Of a stretch of DNA of 64,000 nt, positions 1 through 8,941 are shown piece after piece. Position numbers and translations under genes: made by a program. The notes beneath the pieces are model-generated. The model had not been told where the DNA came from. It saw nothing but the letters and a program-made list of their open reading frames with translations, and made no database searches. How positions within the stretch are numbered: the stretch's first letter is position 1; every line of letters begins with the position of its first letter. The stretch comes from Variovorax sp. Root318D1 (GTDB lineage Bacteria > Pseudomonadota > Gammaproteobacteria > Burkholderiales > Burkholderiaceae_C): NCBI RefSeq assembly GCF_001424835.1, contig NZ_LMCQ01000009.1:16987-80986 (forward strand), read 5' to 3'.

Positions 1-2256
1 ATCATCTGGGACAAAGGCACGTGGACCCCGCTCGGCGATGCGCGCAAGGGCTACAAGGAGGGGCACCTGAAGTTCGAGTTGCACGGCTACAAGCTGCGCG
101 GCAAGTGGGCGCTGGTGCGCATGCACGGCAAGAACAAGAGCGACAAGCAGGACGCATGGCTCCTGATCAAGGAGCACGACGGCTATGCCCGCCCGGCGGC
201 CGAGTTCAGCGTGGTCGACCAGTTTCCCGACAGCGTGGCCGCGCTGCCGATGCCCGAAGCCGTTGCCGCGGCGCCTGCAACTGCTGCTTCGACCTCGTCG
301 GCAAAACGCGGCAAGGCGGCCAAGGGCGGCATGCCCGCCGATGCGGTGAAGGCCGCCATGCCGGCCAAGCTCTCGCCACTGCTCGCCACGCTGGTCGATG
401 GCCCGCCGCCGGACCCGCAGAACTGGATCTTCGAGATCAAGTTCGACGGTTACAGGCTGCTCGCCTGCGTCGACGCCAAGGGTGTGCAGCTCTTCACGCG
501 CAACGGACACGACTGGAGCAGCCGCATGCCCCACCTGGTGCAAGCGATCGAGCGCATGAAACTCAAGCCGGGCTGGCTGGACGGGGAGGTGGTGGTACTC
601 AATGAGTCCGGAGGCACCGACTTCCAGGCGCTGCAGAACGCCTTCGACAGCGACAAGACGCGCAACATCGTCTACTTTCTTTTCGACCTGCCGTACTACG
701 GCGGCTTCGATCTCACCGGCGTGCCGCTGGTCGAGCGCCGGGCCTTGCTGGAAACGCTGCTTGCCAAGGCACCGCCCGAAATCCGCTTCAGCGCAGTCTT
801 CGACGCGCCGCCCCAGGACATCGTCGCCTCGGCCTGCAAGATCGGCCTCGAGGGCGTCATCGGCAAGAAAAAGAACAGCACCTATGCGTCGCGGCGCTCG
901 CCCGACTGGATCAAGCTCAAGTGCTCGTCGCGGCAGGAGTTCGTCATCGGCGGGTATACAGATCCCAAGGGCTCGCGAGTGGGGATCGGATCTCTGCTGC
1001 TTGGCGTGCATGACGAGAAGGGCGAACTCATCTATGCGGGCAAGGTCGGCACGGGTTTCAATGACCGCATGCTCGTCGACATGCTCCAGAGGCTGAAGCC
1101 GCTTCGCGTGGATAAGCGGCCCTTCAAGAACCCCACCGAGAACGATCGCCTCGCGCATTGGGTCAAGCCGGTGCTGTTGGCCGAAGTCACTTTTTCCGAA
1201 TGGACCAAGGACGGGCATGTGCGCCATCCGGTGTTTCACAGCTTGCGCAGCGACAAGCCCGCCAAGGCGATCATCCGCGAGAAGCCGGTCCACCAGACGG
1301 GCGCGAAGCGCGAACCCGAGACCCAGGCCGGACCCGCGCCCGCCACCACGATGCCCGCGAACTTCAAGGTCTCGAACGCCGACCGCGTGGTCGACAAGTC
1401 CACGGGCATCACGAAGGTGGAGGTGGTGCGCTTCTACGGCCTTGTCGCGCCGCTGATGATGGAACACCTCAAGGCCAGGCCCGTGTCGTTCGTGCGCGCG
1501 CCGCAGGGCATCCACGGCCAGCTCTTCTTCCAGAAGCATCTGGAAGAGGGGCAGATGGCAGGCGTGCGGCAGCTTGACCCAGCGCTGTGGCCGGCGCATC
1601 CCGCGCTGATCGAGATTGCGGGGCCCCTCGGCCTATTGAGCGCGGCGCAGATGAACGTGATCGAGTTCCACACCTGGAACGGCGTGAAGACGCTGATCGG
1701 AAAGCCCGACCGCATGACCTTCGACCTCGACCCCGGTGAGGGCGTTGCCTGGCCCATGGTGCAGCAGGCGGCCGAGCTGATGCGCGTGGTGCTCGACGAA
1801 CTGGACTTGCCTTCGTTCTGCAAGACCAGCGGCGGCAAAGGCCTGCACGTGGTGGTGCCGCTTAAGCGGCAGTACGACTGGGACACGGTGAAGGATTTTT
1901 CAGAGGCCATCGTGCGCCACATGGCCCGCACCTTGCCGCAGATCTTCGTGGCGAAGAGCGGGCCGAGCAACCGCGTCGGCCGCATCTTCATCGACTACCT
2001 GCGCAATGGCTTTGGCGCGACCACCATCTGCGCGTGGTCGGTGCGGGCGCGGCCCGGCATGGGCGTGTCGGTGCCGGTGGAATGGCAGGAGGTTCCGACG
2101 CTCACGAGCGGTGCTCAATGGACCCTTCGAAACATCCATGCGAGGCTCGATCGAGGCAACCAGCCGTGGGCCGACTATGCGAAAGCGGCGAAGAGTCCGG
2201 GCGCGGCGATGAAGAGGCTGGGTTTCGAAGCAGCCCGCCCGCGCACGGAGCGCTGA
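1..2256 (+). CDS. ligD: DNA ligase D (5' end outside window)
   Basis: ATP-dependent ligase/polymerase/phosphoesterase of bacterial non-homologous end joining, normally working with Ku. The reading frame is open from base 1, so the N-terminus lies upstream; 751 residues are visible. The first ~65 residues are the end of the 3'-phosphoesterase domain (LRGKWALVRM, KQDAWLLIKEHD). The ligase domain follows, with the adenylated lysine in EIKFDGYR (Lys at window residue 147). The C-terminal primase-polymerase domain has DLDPGEG (residues 575-577 hold the metal-binding Asp pair) and SGGKGLHVVVP. Domain order PE-LIG-POL matches the Pseudomonas-type enzyme. Neither ku nor any other repair gene is seen inside the window. 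Confidence 0.95.
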   Translation: MIWDKGTWTPLGDARKGYKEGHLKFELHGYKLRGKWALVRMHGKNKSDKQDAWLLIKEHDGYARPAAEFSVVDQFPDSVAALPMPEAVAAAPATAASTSSAKRGKAAKGGMPADAVKAAMPAKLSPLLATLVDGPPPDPQNWIFEIKFDGYRLLACVDAKGVQLFTRNGHDWSSRMPHLVQAIERMKLKPGWLDGEVVVLNESGGTDFQALQNAFDSDKTRNIVYFLFDLPYYGGFDLTGVPLVERRALLETLLAKAPPEIRFSAVFDAPPQDIVASACKIGLEGVIGKKKNSTYASRRSPDWIKLKCSSRQEFVIGGYTDPKGSRVGIGSLLLGVHDEKGELIYAGKVGTGFNDRMLVDMLQRLKPLRVDKRPFKNPTENDRLAHWVKPVLLAEVTFSEWTKDGHVRHPVFHSLRSDKPAKAIIREKPVHQTGAKREPETQAGPAPATTMPANFKVSNADRVVDKSTGITKVEVVRFYGLVAPLMMEHLKARPVSFVRAPQGIHGQLFFQKHLEEGQMAGVRQLDPALWPAHPALIEIAGPLGLLSAAQMNVIEFHTWNGVKTLIGKPDRMTFDLDPGEGVAWPMVQQAAELMRVVLDELDLPSFCKTSGGKGLHVVVPLKRQYDWDTVKDFSEAIVRHMARTLPQIFVAKSGPSNRVGRIFIDYLRNGFGATTICAWSVRARPGMGVSVPVEWQEVPTLTSGAQWTLRNIHARLDRGNQPWADYAKAAKSPGAAMKRLGFEAARPRTER

Positions 2257-2263
2257 GGCTTGC

Positions 2264-2506
2264 TCAGAGTTCGATGAGGGCCGACGTGGCTTTGTTCAGC
2301 GCCAGCTTGCCTTTGGCGGTGATCGATTCCACTTGGGCCAAATGACGGATCGCGCGGTCGTCGGGCGTGTGCGTGGCGGAGGGAGGAATGAAGGCGGTCA
2401 CCAATTCGGCGGCCCGCAATACACGCAGTCTGTCGATGTCGGCCGGCGTGTGCACGACGTATGGCAATCTCTGCTCGGCGATGACCCGAAGAAATTCCAT
2501 GGACAT
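2264..2506 (-). CDS. Conserved small hypothetical protein, 80 aa
   Basis: Small soluble protein starting MSMEFLRVIAEQRLPYVV. No family recognised. The start is chosen because AAGGAG lies just upstream of this ATG, while the longer frame (to 2587) adds an unlikely Arg-rich stretch. No signal peptide or membrane segment. It converges tail to tail with ligD, 7 bases away. The phrase AAELVTAFIPPSATHTPDDRAIRHL suggests a short alpha/beta protein, but no function can be assigned. Confidence 0.6.
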   Translation of the reverse strand: MSMEFLRVIAEQRLPYVVHTPADIDRLRVLRAAELVTAFIPPSATHTPDDRAIRHLAQVESITAKGKLALNKATSALIEL

Positions 2507-2746
2507 GAGCCGTCTCCTTGTTCTAGATAGGCGGACGTGCATTTTGCGGAGAAATTCGCGCTTGTGGCTGATTGCTGCAGCGCACATTCAGGCCGCAGTT
2601 GTATCAATGTGTTTTGCGTTACCGAGACTGAAAACGAAGGTCCCATTTTCCGGGGCCAGTGCCGGTTTTGGGCGCTTGTGCCGGTTACCGGTATCGGTGT
2701 ATTTGCGAACCAATCGGGCGTCGCGCGTGTCCTTCGGCGCGGCTTT

Positions 2747-3268
2747 TCAGGCCTTCGGAGAACCGACTCTTTCGAAGGTCACGAAGCTGTAGTGGAGGCC
2801 TTCTTTCGCCGAGATGTGCGATTCACGATTCGTCTCGCGCCACTCGGAGGGAGAGAGCTCCGGCGCATGCGCATCGCCTTCGTAATCGCGGGCAATCTCC
2901 GTGACGACGGCTAGTTGGGCCAGCGGCTCGGCCTCGGCATAGATCTGCGCGCCGCCGATGATCCACACATCCGGCACCTGCGATTCTTCGCACAGCGAGA
3001 GCGCCTCTTGCAGGCTGCCCGCGCGCTGCGCGCCTTCGGCTTTCCAGTCGTCCTGCCGCGTGATGACGATGTTCCATCGGCCCGGCAGCGGCCGGAACCG
3101 CGGAGGCAGCGAGTCCCAGGTCTTGCGGCCCATGATGACGGGCGCAGCGCCCGTCGTCTGCTTGAAGTGCGCTAGGTCTTCGGGCAGGTGCCAGGGCATG
3201 GTGCCGTTGGCGCCGATCACGCCGTTGGATGCGCGGGCGAAGATGAGGTTGATGCGCGGTGTGGTCAT
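2747..3268 (-). CDS. folA: Dihydrofolate reductase
   Basis: Reduces dihydrofolate to tetrahydrofolate with NADPH in the cytoplasm. The 173-residue protein has the family signature: INLIFARASNGVIGANGTMPWHLPEDL at the N-terminus (with W-H-L-P-E-D holding the acidic catalytic residue), the VIMGRKTWDSLP NADPH/substrate segment, and the IIGGAQIY motif. Length is typical (160-175 aa). It follows thyA by 16 bases on the same strand, a common pairing because thymidylate synthase consumes methylene-tetrahydrofolate and releases the dihydrofolate that FolA recycles. Confidence 0.95.
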   Translation of the reverse strand: MTTPRINLIFARASNGVIGANGTMPWHLPEDLAHFKQTTGAAPVIMGRKTWDSLPPRFRPLPGRWNIVITRQDDWKAEGAQRAGSLQEALSLCEESQVPDVWIIGGAQIYAEAEPLAQLAVVTEIARDYEGDAHAPELSPSEWRETNRESHISAKEGLHYSFVTFERVGSPKA

Positions 3269-3284
3269 GAGGCCGAACGGTCCC

Positions 3285-4127
3285 TTACACCGCCACGGGC
3301 GCCTTGATCGGCTCGTGGTGCTTGTAGTCGAGCACTTCGAAATCTTCGTACTGGTAGTCGAAGATCGAAGCCGGCTTGCGCTTGATGTTTAGCGTGGGAT
3401 AGGGATAGGGCGCGCGGCTCAGCTGCAGCGCCACCTGCTCGGCGTGGTTGCTGTAGATGTGGCAGTCGCCGCCGGTCCAGATGAAGTCGCCCACGTCGAG
3501 ATCGCACTGCTGCGCCATCATGTGCGTGAGCAGGGCGTAGCTCGCGATGTTGAAGGGCACGCCAAGGAAGATGTCGGCACTGCGCTGGTAGAGCTGGCAG
3601 CTGAGCTTGCCGCGCTCGCCCGGCGCTTGCGGCGGCGCCACGTAGAACTGGAAGAACGCGTGGCAGGGCATGAGCGCCATCTTTGAGAGCTCGGCAACGT
3701 TCCATGCGCTCACGATGATGCGGCGCGAATCGGGGTTGGTCTTCAGGGTCTTGATGACTTCGGAAATCTGATCGATGTGGCCGCCGTCGGGCGTGGGCCA
3801 GCTGCGCCATTGCACGCCGTACACGGGGCCCAGGTCCCCATCTTCGCGCGCCCACTCGTCCCAGATGGAGACGCCGCGTTCCTTGAGCCAGTTGTTGTTG
3901 CTGGAGCCGGTCAAAAACCACAGCAGTTCCTGGATGATGGACTTCAGGTGCACCTTCTTCGTGGTCACCAGCGGAAAGCCTTCGTTCAGGTCGAAGCGCA
4001 TCTGGTGGCCGAACACGCTCTTGGTGCCGGTGCCGGTGCGGTCGCTCTTGAAGACGCCATGGGTGTCCACGTGGCGCATGAAGTCTTCGTACTGGGAGCG
4101 GACGGGGCGGGCGGGCGTGGAGGTCAT
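3285..4127 (-). CDS. thyA: Thymidylate synthase
   Basis: Makes dTMP from dUMP using 5,10-methylene-tetrahydrofolate. The 280-residue protein carries the catalytic cysteine in [12 protein letters not shown] (Cys155), the RRIIVSAWN segment, the [16 protein letters not shown] dUMP-binding stretch and the conserved C-terminal IKAPVAV. The frame is open further upstream into an inverted repeat, but the start at [20 protein letters not shown] fits the family N-terminus. Upstream of folA in a two-gene unit. Confidence 0.95.
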   Translation of the reverse strand: MTSTPARPVRSQYEDFMRHVDTHGVFKSDRTGTGTKSVFGHQMRFDLNEGFPLVTTKKVHLKSIIQELLWFLTGSSNNNWLKERGVSIWDEWAREDGDLGPVYGVQWRSWPTPDGGHIDQISEVIKTLKTNPDSRRIIVSAWNVAELSKMALMPCHAFFQFYVAPPQAPGERGKLSCQLYQRSADIFLGVPFNIASYALLTHMMAQQCDLDVGDFIWTGGDCHIYSNHAEQVALQLSRAPYPYPTLNIKRKPASIFDYQYEDFEVLDYKHHEPIKAPVAV

Positions 4128-4183
4128 GGAGAGGGTGTCGTGGCCAGGTTGTTCGAATTTTACGGACTGATTGCCTTCTTGCT

Positions 4184-4290
4184 CCTTCCCCCGCTGGGGG
4201 AAGGTTGGGATGGGGGCTGCCCCCGCGTTCATCGCAGCGCGGGGTTGAAGGCCGCGTGCCCCCACCCGGCCCTCCCCCGGGAGGGGAGGG
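4184..4290. repeat. GC-rich intergenic inverted-repeat element
   Basis: Two strong hairpins sit between the thyA start and the end of the GlcD-like gene. The first pairs CCTTCCCCC (4184-4192) with GGGGGAAGG (4196-4204). The second pairs CCCTCCCC (4270-4277) with GGGGAGGG (4283-4290). Between them GGGATGGGGGC can pair with GCCCCCACCC, so the whole piece can fold as a larger structure. It resembles dispersed intergenic repeats of betaproteobacteria and may end transcription of the upstream gene. Dispersal cannot be shown from one window. Confidence 0.6.
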
Positions 4291-4307
4291 AGAAATATCT
4301 GGAAGCC

Positions 4308-5747
4308 TTAAACGCGGATCACGCGCCCCGGGTTCAGGATGTTCTTCGGATCGAGCCCGCGCTTGATCGCACGCATCATCTCCAGCGCCACCGGCGACTT
4401 GTGCTTCTCGAGCTTGTCGACCTTGAGCGAACCCACGCCGTGCTCGGCCGAGAACGAGCCGCCGAACTTTTCGACCGCGTCGTACACCAGCGTGTTGATG
4501 CGCTCTTCCTCGTTCTTGAGGAATGCCTTGGTGTCGATGTTCTCAGGCGCCTGCACGTTGTAGTGCAGGTTGCCGTCGCCCAGGTGGCCGAAGTTCACCA
4601 GCCGTACACCGGCGATCTCGCGTGCCAGCAGTGCATCGGTCTCGGCCACGAAGGCCGGAATGCTCGAGACGGGAATCGAGATGTCGTGCTTGATGTTCAA
4701 GCCCTCTTCGGCCTGCGCGAGCGGAATGCTCTCGCGGATGTGCCAGAGCTGGTGTGCCTGCGCGAGGTTCTCAGCCACCACCGCATCGGTTACGCAGCCG
4801 TCTTCGAACGCCGTTTCGAGCAGCGCCTCGAATCGCGCGCGCGCATGGTCTTCGGACTCGCTGTCGGAGTTCTCGAGCAGCACGCAGTAGGGCACGGCGT
4901 CGTCGCCGATGAACGGCACGCGCAGCTGCGGCATGTGCTTGTCGACCAGGCTCAATGCAAACTTGCCCATCACTTCAAAACCCGTGAGGCCCGAGCCCAG
5001 ATGCTTGTGCGCAAGGCCGAGCAGCGTGACTGCATGGTCGAGCGAGGGCACCGCGGCCCAGGCCGTGAGCTGCGCCGCGGGCAGCGGGTAGAGCTTCATG
5101 GTCGCCGCGGTGATGATGCCGAGCGTGCCTTCGCTGCCGATCATCAGGTCGCGCAAGTCGTAGCCGGTGTTGTCCTTGCGCAGGCCGCTGGTGCCTTCCC
5201 AGATTTCGCCCTGCGGCGTGACCACTTCGAGGCCGAGGCACAGCTCACGCGTGTTGCCGTAGCGGACCACCTGCGTGCCGCCGGCGTTGGTGGCCAGGTT
5301 GCCGCCGATGGTGCAGCTGCCTTCGGCCGCAAGACTCAGCGGGAACAGGAAACCCTGCTTCTCGGCTGTCTCCTGCAGGGTCTGCAGGATGCAGCCGGCT
5401 TCCACGGTCATCGTGAGGTTGGCGGCGTCTACGGTGCGAATCGCGTTCAGCCGCTGCAAGCTCAGCACCACCTGCGTTCCGCTGTCGTCGGGAGTGGAGC
5501 CGACCGCCAGGCCGGTGTTGCCGCCCTGCGGCACGATGGCCGTGCCGGCCGCCGCACATGCTTTGACCACATCGGCCACCTGCTGTGCGTTGGCGGGCCG
5601 CACCACGGCCAACGACTTGCCGTGCGCGCGCTTGCGCCAGTCTTGTTCGTAGGCCGTGAGGTCGCCTTCGTTCAGCACGTGCTGCGTACCCACGATGGCG
5701 CGCAGCTGGTCGATCAGGGGAGAAGATGTGGTCGTCATTGGCGTCAT
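4308..5747 (-). CDS. FAD-binding oxidase, GlcD/D-2-hydroxyacid dehydrogenase type
   Basis: Flavoprotein of the FAD-binding-4 / FAD-oxidase C-terminal family, which oxidises D-2-hydroxyacids such as D-lactate, glycolate or D-2-hydroxyglutarate. The 479-residue protein shows the PCMH FAD motif VPQGGNTGLAVGS near residue 75, then CTIGGNLATNAGG and GSEGTLGIITAA. Near the C-terminus are HLGDGNLHYN and SAEHGVGSLK, followed by DPKNILNPGRV. The start is set by an ATGA overlap with the stop of the upstream DUF2069 gene. The exact substrate cannot be told from sequence. No GlcE/GlcF partners are next to it, so a single-subunit enzyme is more likely than glycolate oxidase. Confidence 0.88.
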   Translation of the reverse strand: MTPMTTTSSPLIDQLRAIVGTQHVLNEGDLTAYEQDWRKRAHGKSLAVVRPANAQQVADVVKACAAAGTAIVPQGGNTGLAVGSTPDDSGTQVVLSLQRLNAIRTVDAANLTMTVEAGCILQTLQETAEKQGFLFPLSLAAEGSCTIGGNLATNAGGTQVVRYGNTRELCLGLEVVTPQGEIWEGTSGLRKDNTGYDLRDLMIGSEGTLGIITAATMKLYPLPAAQLTAWAAVPSLDHAVTLLGLAHKHLGSGLTGFEVMGKFALSLVDKHMPQLRVPFIGDDAVPYCVLLENSDSESEDHARARFEALLETAFEDGCVTDAVVAENLAQAHQLWHIRESIPLAQAEEGLNIKHDISIPVSSIPAFVAETDALLAREIAGVRLVNFGHLGDGNLHYNVQAPENIDTKAFLKNEEERINTLVYDAVEKFGGSFSAEHGVGSLKVDKLEKHKSPVALEMMRAIKRGLDPKNILNPGRVIRV

Positions 5748-6151
5748 TGGGTGGAAGCCTCCAGTTGTCGGGCAGCCTTGGCGTTGCGCAGGCGCAGCCG
5801 GACGTGCAATGCGCAGGCCGTGAATAGCGCGAGGCACAGCAGCACCTCGATGAGCGCGAGCACTTGACCCACGCCGTTGGTGTCGCTCCATGCGCGCACC
5901 ACGCCCTCGGTGAAATAGAGCCAGATCATCAGGCTGACCCAGCGGTAGGTGTACATGCGGTTCTTGTAGAGCCCCGCAAGCGGAATGACAAGAGGAAGCA
6001 CCTTGAGCGCCAGCAGCGAACCGCCCGGCCGCAGCGGCGCCAGCCACAGCTCCCAGGCCAGCCCGAGCACGATGAGCCCGGCGAGGCTGCCCACGGCAAG
6101 CCAGCGGGTGGCGCTGACGGAAGAAGAGGCGTGCGGTGTGATGGTTTGCAT
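5744..6151 (-). CDS. DUF2069 membrane protein
   Basis: Predicted inner-membrane protein of 135 residues with about four hydrophobic helices (WLAVGSLAGLIVLGLAWELWL; LLALKVLPLVIPLAGLY; WVSLMIWLYFTEGVVRAW; VLALIEVLLCLALFTACALH). The pattern, including LKVLPLVIPL and YTYRWVSLMIWLYFTEG, is that of DUF2069; its function is unknown. The frame is open to 6229, but MQTITPH at 6151 gives the usual length. It is coupled by ATGA to the flavoprotein gene and divergent from yihY. Confidence 0.75.
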   Translation of the reverse strand: MQTITPHASSSVSATRWLAVGSLAGLIVLGLAWELWLAPLRPGGSLLALKVLPLVIPLAGLYKNRMYTYRWVSLMIWLYFTEGVVRAWSDTNGVGQVLALIEVLLCLALFTACALHVRLRLRNAKAARQLEASTQ

Positions 6152-6215
6152 GGATTGGACACCGCGGAACTGGCGACACGAAGCGTGCGAAGACGAGAGG
6201 AGGGTTCGGGTTCTT

Positions 6216-7427
6216 ATGATACCGGCCATGAATCGTCAGCAGCTCTGGAAGGATCTTTCGCGCTTTCCGTGGGGCAACACCGCGGCGGTGCTGGGCGAGC
6301 GCTTCCGCGAAGATCGGCTCGGGCTCACGGCCAGCAGCCTTACCTTCACCACCACCATTGCCATGGTGCCGTTCTTCACGGTGGCGCTGGCGCTTTTTAC
6401 CGTGTTCCCGATGTTCGCCAAGCTGCAGGGGCGGCTGCAGCGCTGGCTCATCGAAAGCTTGATTCCCGACAACATCGCGCGCCAGGTGCTGGGCTACCTC
6501 AATCAGTTCTCCAGCAAGGCCGGCGGCCTGGGCATCGCGGGCCTGGTGGTGCTCCTGATCACCGCCATCGCGCTGATCCTCACCATCGACAAGACGCTCA
6601 ACAACATCTGGCGTGTGCGTTCGCCCCGGCCGTTTGCGCAGCGCGTGCTGATCTACTGGGCTGCCATCACGCTCGGCCCGCTGATCCTGGCGGTGAGCCT
6701 CTCGACCACCTCGTATGTGTTTGCCGCGTCGCGCGACGTGGTGGGCGGCAGCATCCTCAAGCTGTTCTTCGACACCTTCGAGATCGTGCTGCTCGCGGGC
6801 GGCATGGCCTCGCTCTATCACTACGTGCCCAACACCAATGTGCGCTGGGCGCACGCCTGGGCCGGCGGCATCTTCGTGGCGGCCGCGATCGAAATTGCCA
6901 AGCGCGTGCTGGGCTACTACCTGAGCCTGGTTCCGACTTACTCGGTGCTCTACGGCGCCTTTGCCACGGTGCCCATTCTTCTGATCTGGATCTACGTGGC
7001 CTGGGTCATCGTGTTGCTGGGCGCCGTCATCGCGGCCTACCTGCCGAGCCTCTTGACCGGCGTTGCCCGCCGCGGCGGCCGGGCCGGGTGGCCGCTTCAA
7101 TTGGCGATGGAGGTGCTGCAGCACCTGGCACGGGCGCGCGCCACGCCGGCCAAGGGCATGGGCGCCGCCGAGCTCGTCACGCGCATGCGGGTCGACACGC
7201 TGCAACTGGTGCCGGTGCTCGAAACCCTGGTGGCAATCGACTGGATTGCGCCGCTCGCCGAAGAAACCGCCGACGAAGATCCGCGCTACGTGCTGCTGGC
7301 CGATCCGTCCACGCCCATCGAGCCGCTTCTGAGGGAGTTGCTGATGCCGCGTGCGGAGCCGCTAGAAGACCTGTGGCAGAAAGGTCCGCTGCATTCGCTT
7401 CGCCTGGGCGATGTGCTATTGATTTAA
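6216..7427 (+). CDS. YihY/UPF0761 family inner-membrane protein
   Basis: Multi-pass membrane protein of the YihY family (once misnamed RNase BN). About 403 residues; the N-terminal ~290 carry six hydrophobic segments, including the conserved LTASSLTFTTTIAMVPFFTV and YGAFATVPILLIWIYVAWVIVLLGAVIAAY. The last ~110 residues form a soluble winged-helix-like tail. AGGAGGG at 6198-6204 favours ATG 6216; ATG 6228 (MNRQQLW) is an alternative with no well-placed ribosome site. Its stop codon lies inside a small GCTA...TAGC palindrome (7415-7431). Confidence 0.85.
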   Translation: MIPAMNRQQLWKDLSRFPWGNTAAVLGERFREDRLGLTASSLTFTTTIAMVPFFTVALALFTVFPMFAKLQGRLQRWLIESLIPDNIARQVLGYLNQFSSKAGGLGIAGLVVLLITAIALILTIDKTLNNIWRVRSPRPFAQRVLIYWAAITLGPLILAVSLSTTSYVFAASRDVVGGSILKLFFDTFEIVLLAGGMASLYHYVPNTNVRWAHAWAGGIFVAAAIEIAKRVLGYYLSLVPTYSVLYGAFATVPILLIWIYVAWVIVLLGAVIAAYLPSLLTGVARRGGRAGWPLQLAMEVLQHLARARATPAKGMGAAELVTRMRVDTLQLVPVLETLVAIDWIAPLAEETADEDPRYVLLADPSTPIEPLLRELLMPRAEPLEDLWQKGPLHSLRLGDVLLI

Positions 7428-7431
7428 TAGC
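7415..7431. repeat. GCTATT-N-AATAGC palindrome (REP-like)
   Basis: A short palindrome, GCTATT and AATAGC around a five-base centre, overlaps the yihY stop codon in the 6-base gap before the convergent DUF962 gene. A related sequence is at 47414-47431. Similar GCTA...TAGC repeats are widespread in Comamonadaceae intergenic DNA; here it may act as a weak bidirectional transcription stop. Confidence 0.45.
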
Positions 7432-7433
7432 AA

Positions 7434-7772
7434 TCAGATATTGACTTTGCCGAGCCAGATGTCGCGGTACATCGCCCAGTCGCCCATGAAGCTGTAGAGC
7501 GGGCGCTTGAACGATGCGGGCCTGTTCTTCTCGAACCCGAAGTGCCCGATCCAGGCAAAACCGTAGCCCGCGATGAGCCCGGCCAAGAGCCACAGCGGAT
7601 TGAATGTGACGATCAGCGCCACCAGGCACAGCAGCGAAATCGTCGAGCCAATGAAGTGCAGGCGCCGGCAGGTGCGGTTGGCGTGCTCGGACAGGTAGAA
7701 CGGATAGAACTCCGCGAAGCTCTTGAAACGATGCGGATCGACGGCAGATTCCGGAGCAGTCGTGGTGTTCAT
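7434..7772 (-). CDS. DUF962 (Mpo1-like) membrane protein
   Basis: Small membrane protein of 112 residues of the DUF962 / yeast Mpo1 family; the yeast member is a dioxygenase in phytosphingosine alpha-oxidation, while bacterial roles are uncertain. It shows FYPFYLSEHANRTCRRLHFIGS, a helix pair (ISLLCLVALIVTFNPLWLLAGLIAGYGFAWIGHF) and the family ending FGFEKNRPASFKRPLYSFMGDW. The His residues of the predicted iron site (EHANR..HFIG, IGHFGFE) are present. AGGAG precedes the chosen ATG. Confidence 0.82.
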   Translation of the reverse strand: MNTTTAPESAVDPHRFKSFAEFYPFYLSEHANRTCRRLHFIGSTISLLCLVALIVTFNPLWLLAGLIAGYGFAWIGHFGFEKNRPASFKRPLYSFMGDWAMYRDIWLGKVNI

Positions 7773-7873
7773 CGTGCAAGTCTCCTGGGCGCCGGGGGCG
7801 CTTTGTTCATAATAGCCACGAGCATTAATCCGCACCAACGCGGCTTTGTATTCACACCTTCACCGCATCAGCT

Positions 7874-8257
7874 TTGAGCGCTCTTCCCGCCGCCCCCGAT
7901 TCCGCCGAGCCGGCCCGCAATGCGCCGTGGGTCGTGTGCCTGTGCGCCGAATGGTGCGGCACTTGCCGCGACTACCGGCCGCTGCTCGAGCAGGTGGCGC
8001 GGGCGCATCCGCAGTTCCGCTATGCCTGGGTCGACATCGAAGACCACGCCGAGATTGCCGATGCCTTCGACGTCGAAACCTTTCCCACGCTGTTGATTGC
8101 CGGTGCCGACGGCACCCGCTTTCTGGGCCCGCTGCTGCCGCATGCCGAGACGCTCTCGCGCATGCTCGGCGCGCTGCAAGCGCCGCAGCCGTCCAGCCTC
8201 GACGTCGACCTGCTGCTGGCGGTGATCGAGAAACGCCCGGCCGACTTTGCGGTCTGA
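7874..8257 (+). CDS. Thioredoxin-fold protein
   Basis: Cytoplasmic 127-residue thioredoxin-like protein with a WCGTC redox motif (VVCLCAEWCGTCRDYRPLLEQ) and the cis-Pro loop FPTLLI. It lacks a signal peptide. The start is a TTG (7874), as no in-frame ATG or GTG lies before the conserved PWVVCLCAEWCGTC. Probably a disulfide reductase of unknown partner. It is followed 15 bases later by the NAD(P)-binding protein, so the two are likely co-transcribed. Confidence 0.8.
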   Translation: MSALPAAPDSAEPARNAPWVVCLCAEWCGTCRDYRPLLEQVARAHPQFRYAWVDIEDHAEIADAFDVETFPTLLIAGADGTRFLGPLLPHAETLSRMLGALQAPQPSSLDVDLLLAVIEKRPADFAV

Positions 8258-8272
8258 ACCGCGCTCCCTGCC

Positions 8273-8938
8273 ATGAACATCCTGATCTTTGGCGCCACCG
8301 GCATGGTGGGGCAGGGCGTGCTGCGCGAATGCCTGCTGGCGCCCGACGTGGCCCGCGTCGTCGCGGTCGGCCGCAATGCCACCGGGCAGCGGCACCCGAA
8401 GCTGCAGGAGGTGGTGATCAAGGACATGAACGACTACAGCGCCTTCGAGCCTCAATTGCAGGGCTTCGATGCCTGCTTCTTCTGCCTCGGCGTGTCGTCG
8501 GTCGGCATGAAAGAGGTCGACTACAAGCGCATCACCTACGACCTTACGATGGCCGCAGCCACGGTGCTCTCGCGGCTCAACCCGGGCATGACCTTCACCT
8601 ACGTGACTGGAGCCGGCACCGACAGCAGCGAGCGCGGCAGCAGCATGTGGGCGCGGGTGAAGGGCGCCACCGAAAACGCCTTGCTGAAGCTGCCGTTCAA
8701 GGCCGCCTACATGTTTCGTCCCGGCATGATCCAGCCGCTGCACGGCGTGCGTTCGAAGACGCCGCTCTATCAGGCCGCGATCATGGTGCTCAAGCCGGTC
8801 CTCGGGTTGGCATACCGGCTGTGGCCCGACAAGGTGACGACGACCGAGAAGGTGGGCCGGGCGATGCTGGCCGTGGCGCGGCACGGTGCACCGAAGGTGC
8901 TGCTCGACCCGGCGGACATCAACGCCCTGGGCCGCTGA
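8273..8938 (+). CDS. NAD(P)H-binding epimerase-like protein
   Basis: 221-residue atypical short-chain dehydrogenase of the NAD(P)H-binding family. The N-terminal Rossmann motif is GATGMVGQGV (residues 7-16), followed by VAVGRN and FFCLGVSSVGM. The usual YxxxK is not obvious, as in many members of this family used as redox sensors or of unknown role. The end (LLDPADINALGR) reaches to three bases from the LysR gene on the other strand. Substrate unknown. Confidence 0.8.
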   Translation: MNILIFGATGMVGQGVLRECLLAPDVARVVAVGRNATGQRHPKLQEVVIKDMNDYSAFEPQLQGFDACFFCLGVSSVGMKEVDYKRITYDLTMAAATVLSRLNPGMTFTYVTGAGTDSSERGSSMWARVKGATENALLKLPFKAAYMFRPGMIQPLHGVRSKTPLYQAAIMVLKPVLGLAYRLWPDKVTTTEKVGRAMLAVARHGAPKVLLDPADINALGR

Positions 8939-8941
8939 AGC

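Noticed and set aside
5748..7205. Upstream extension of the GlcD-like frame
   Set aside because: Antisense to yihY and in another frame across DUF2069; the real start is fixed by an ATGA overlap at 5744-5747.
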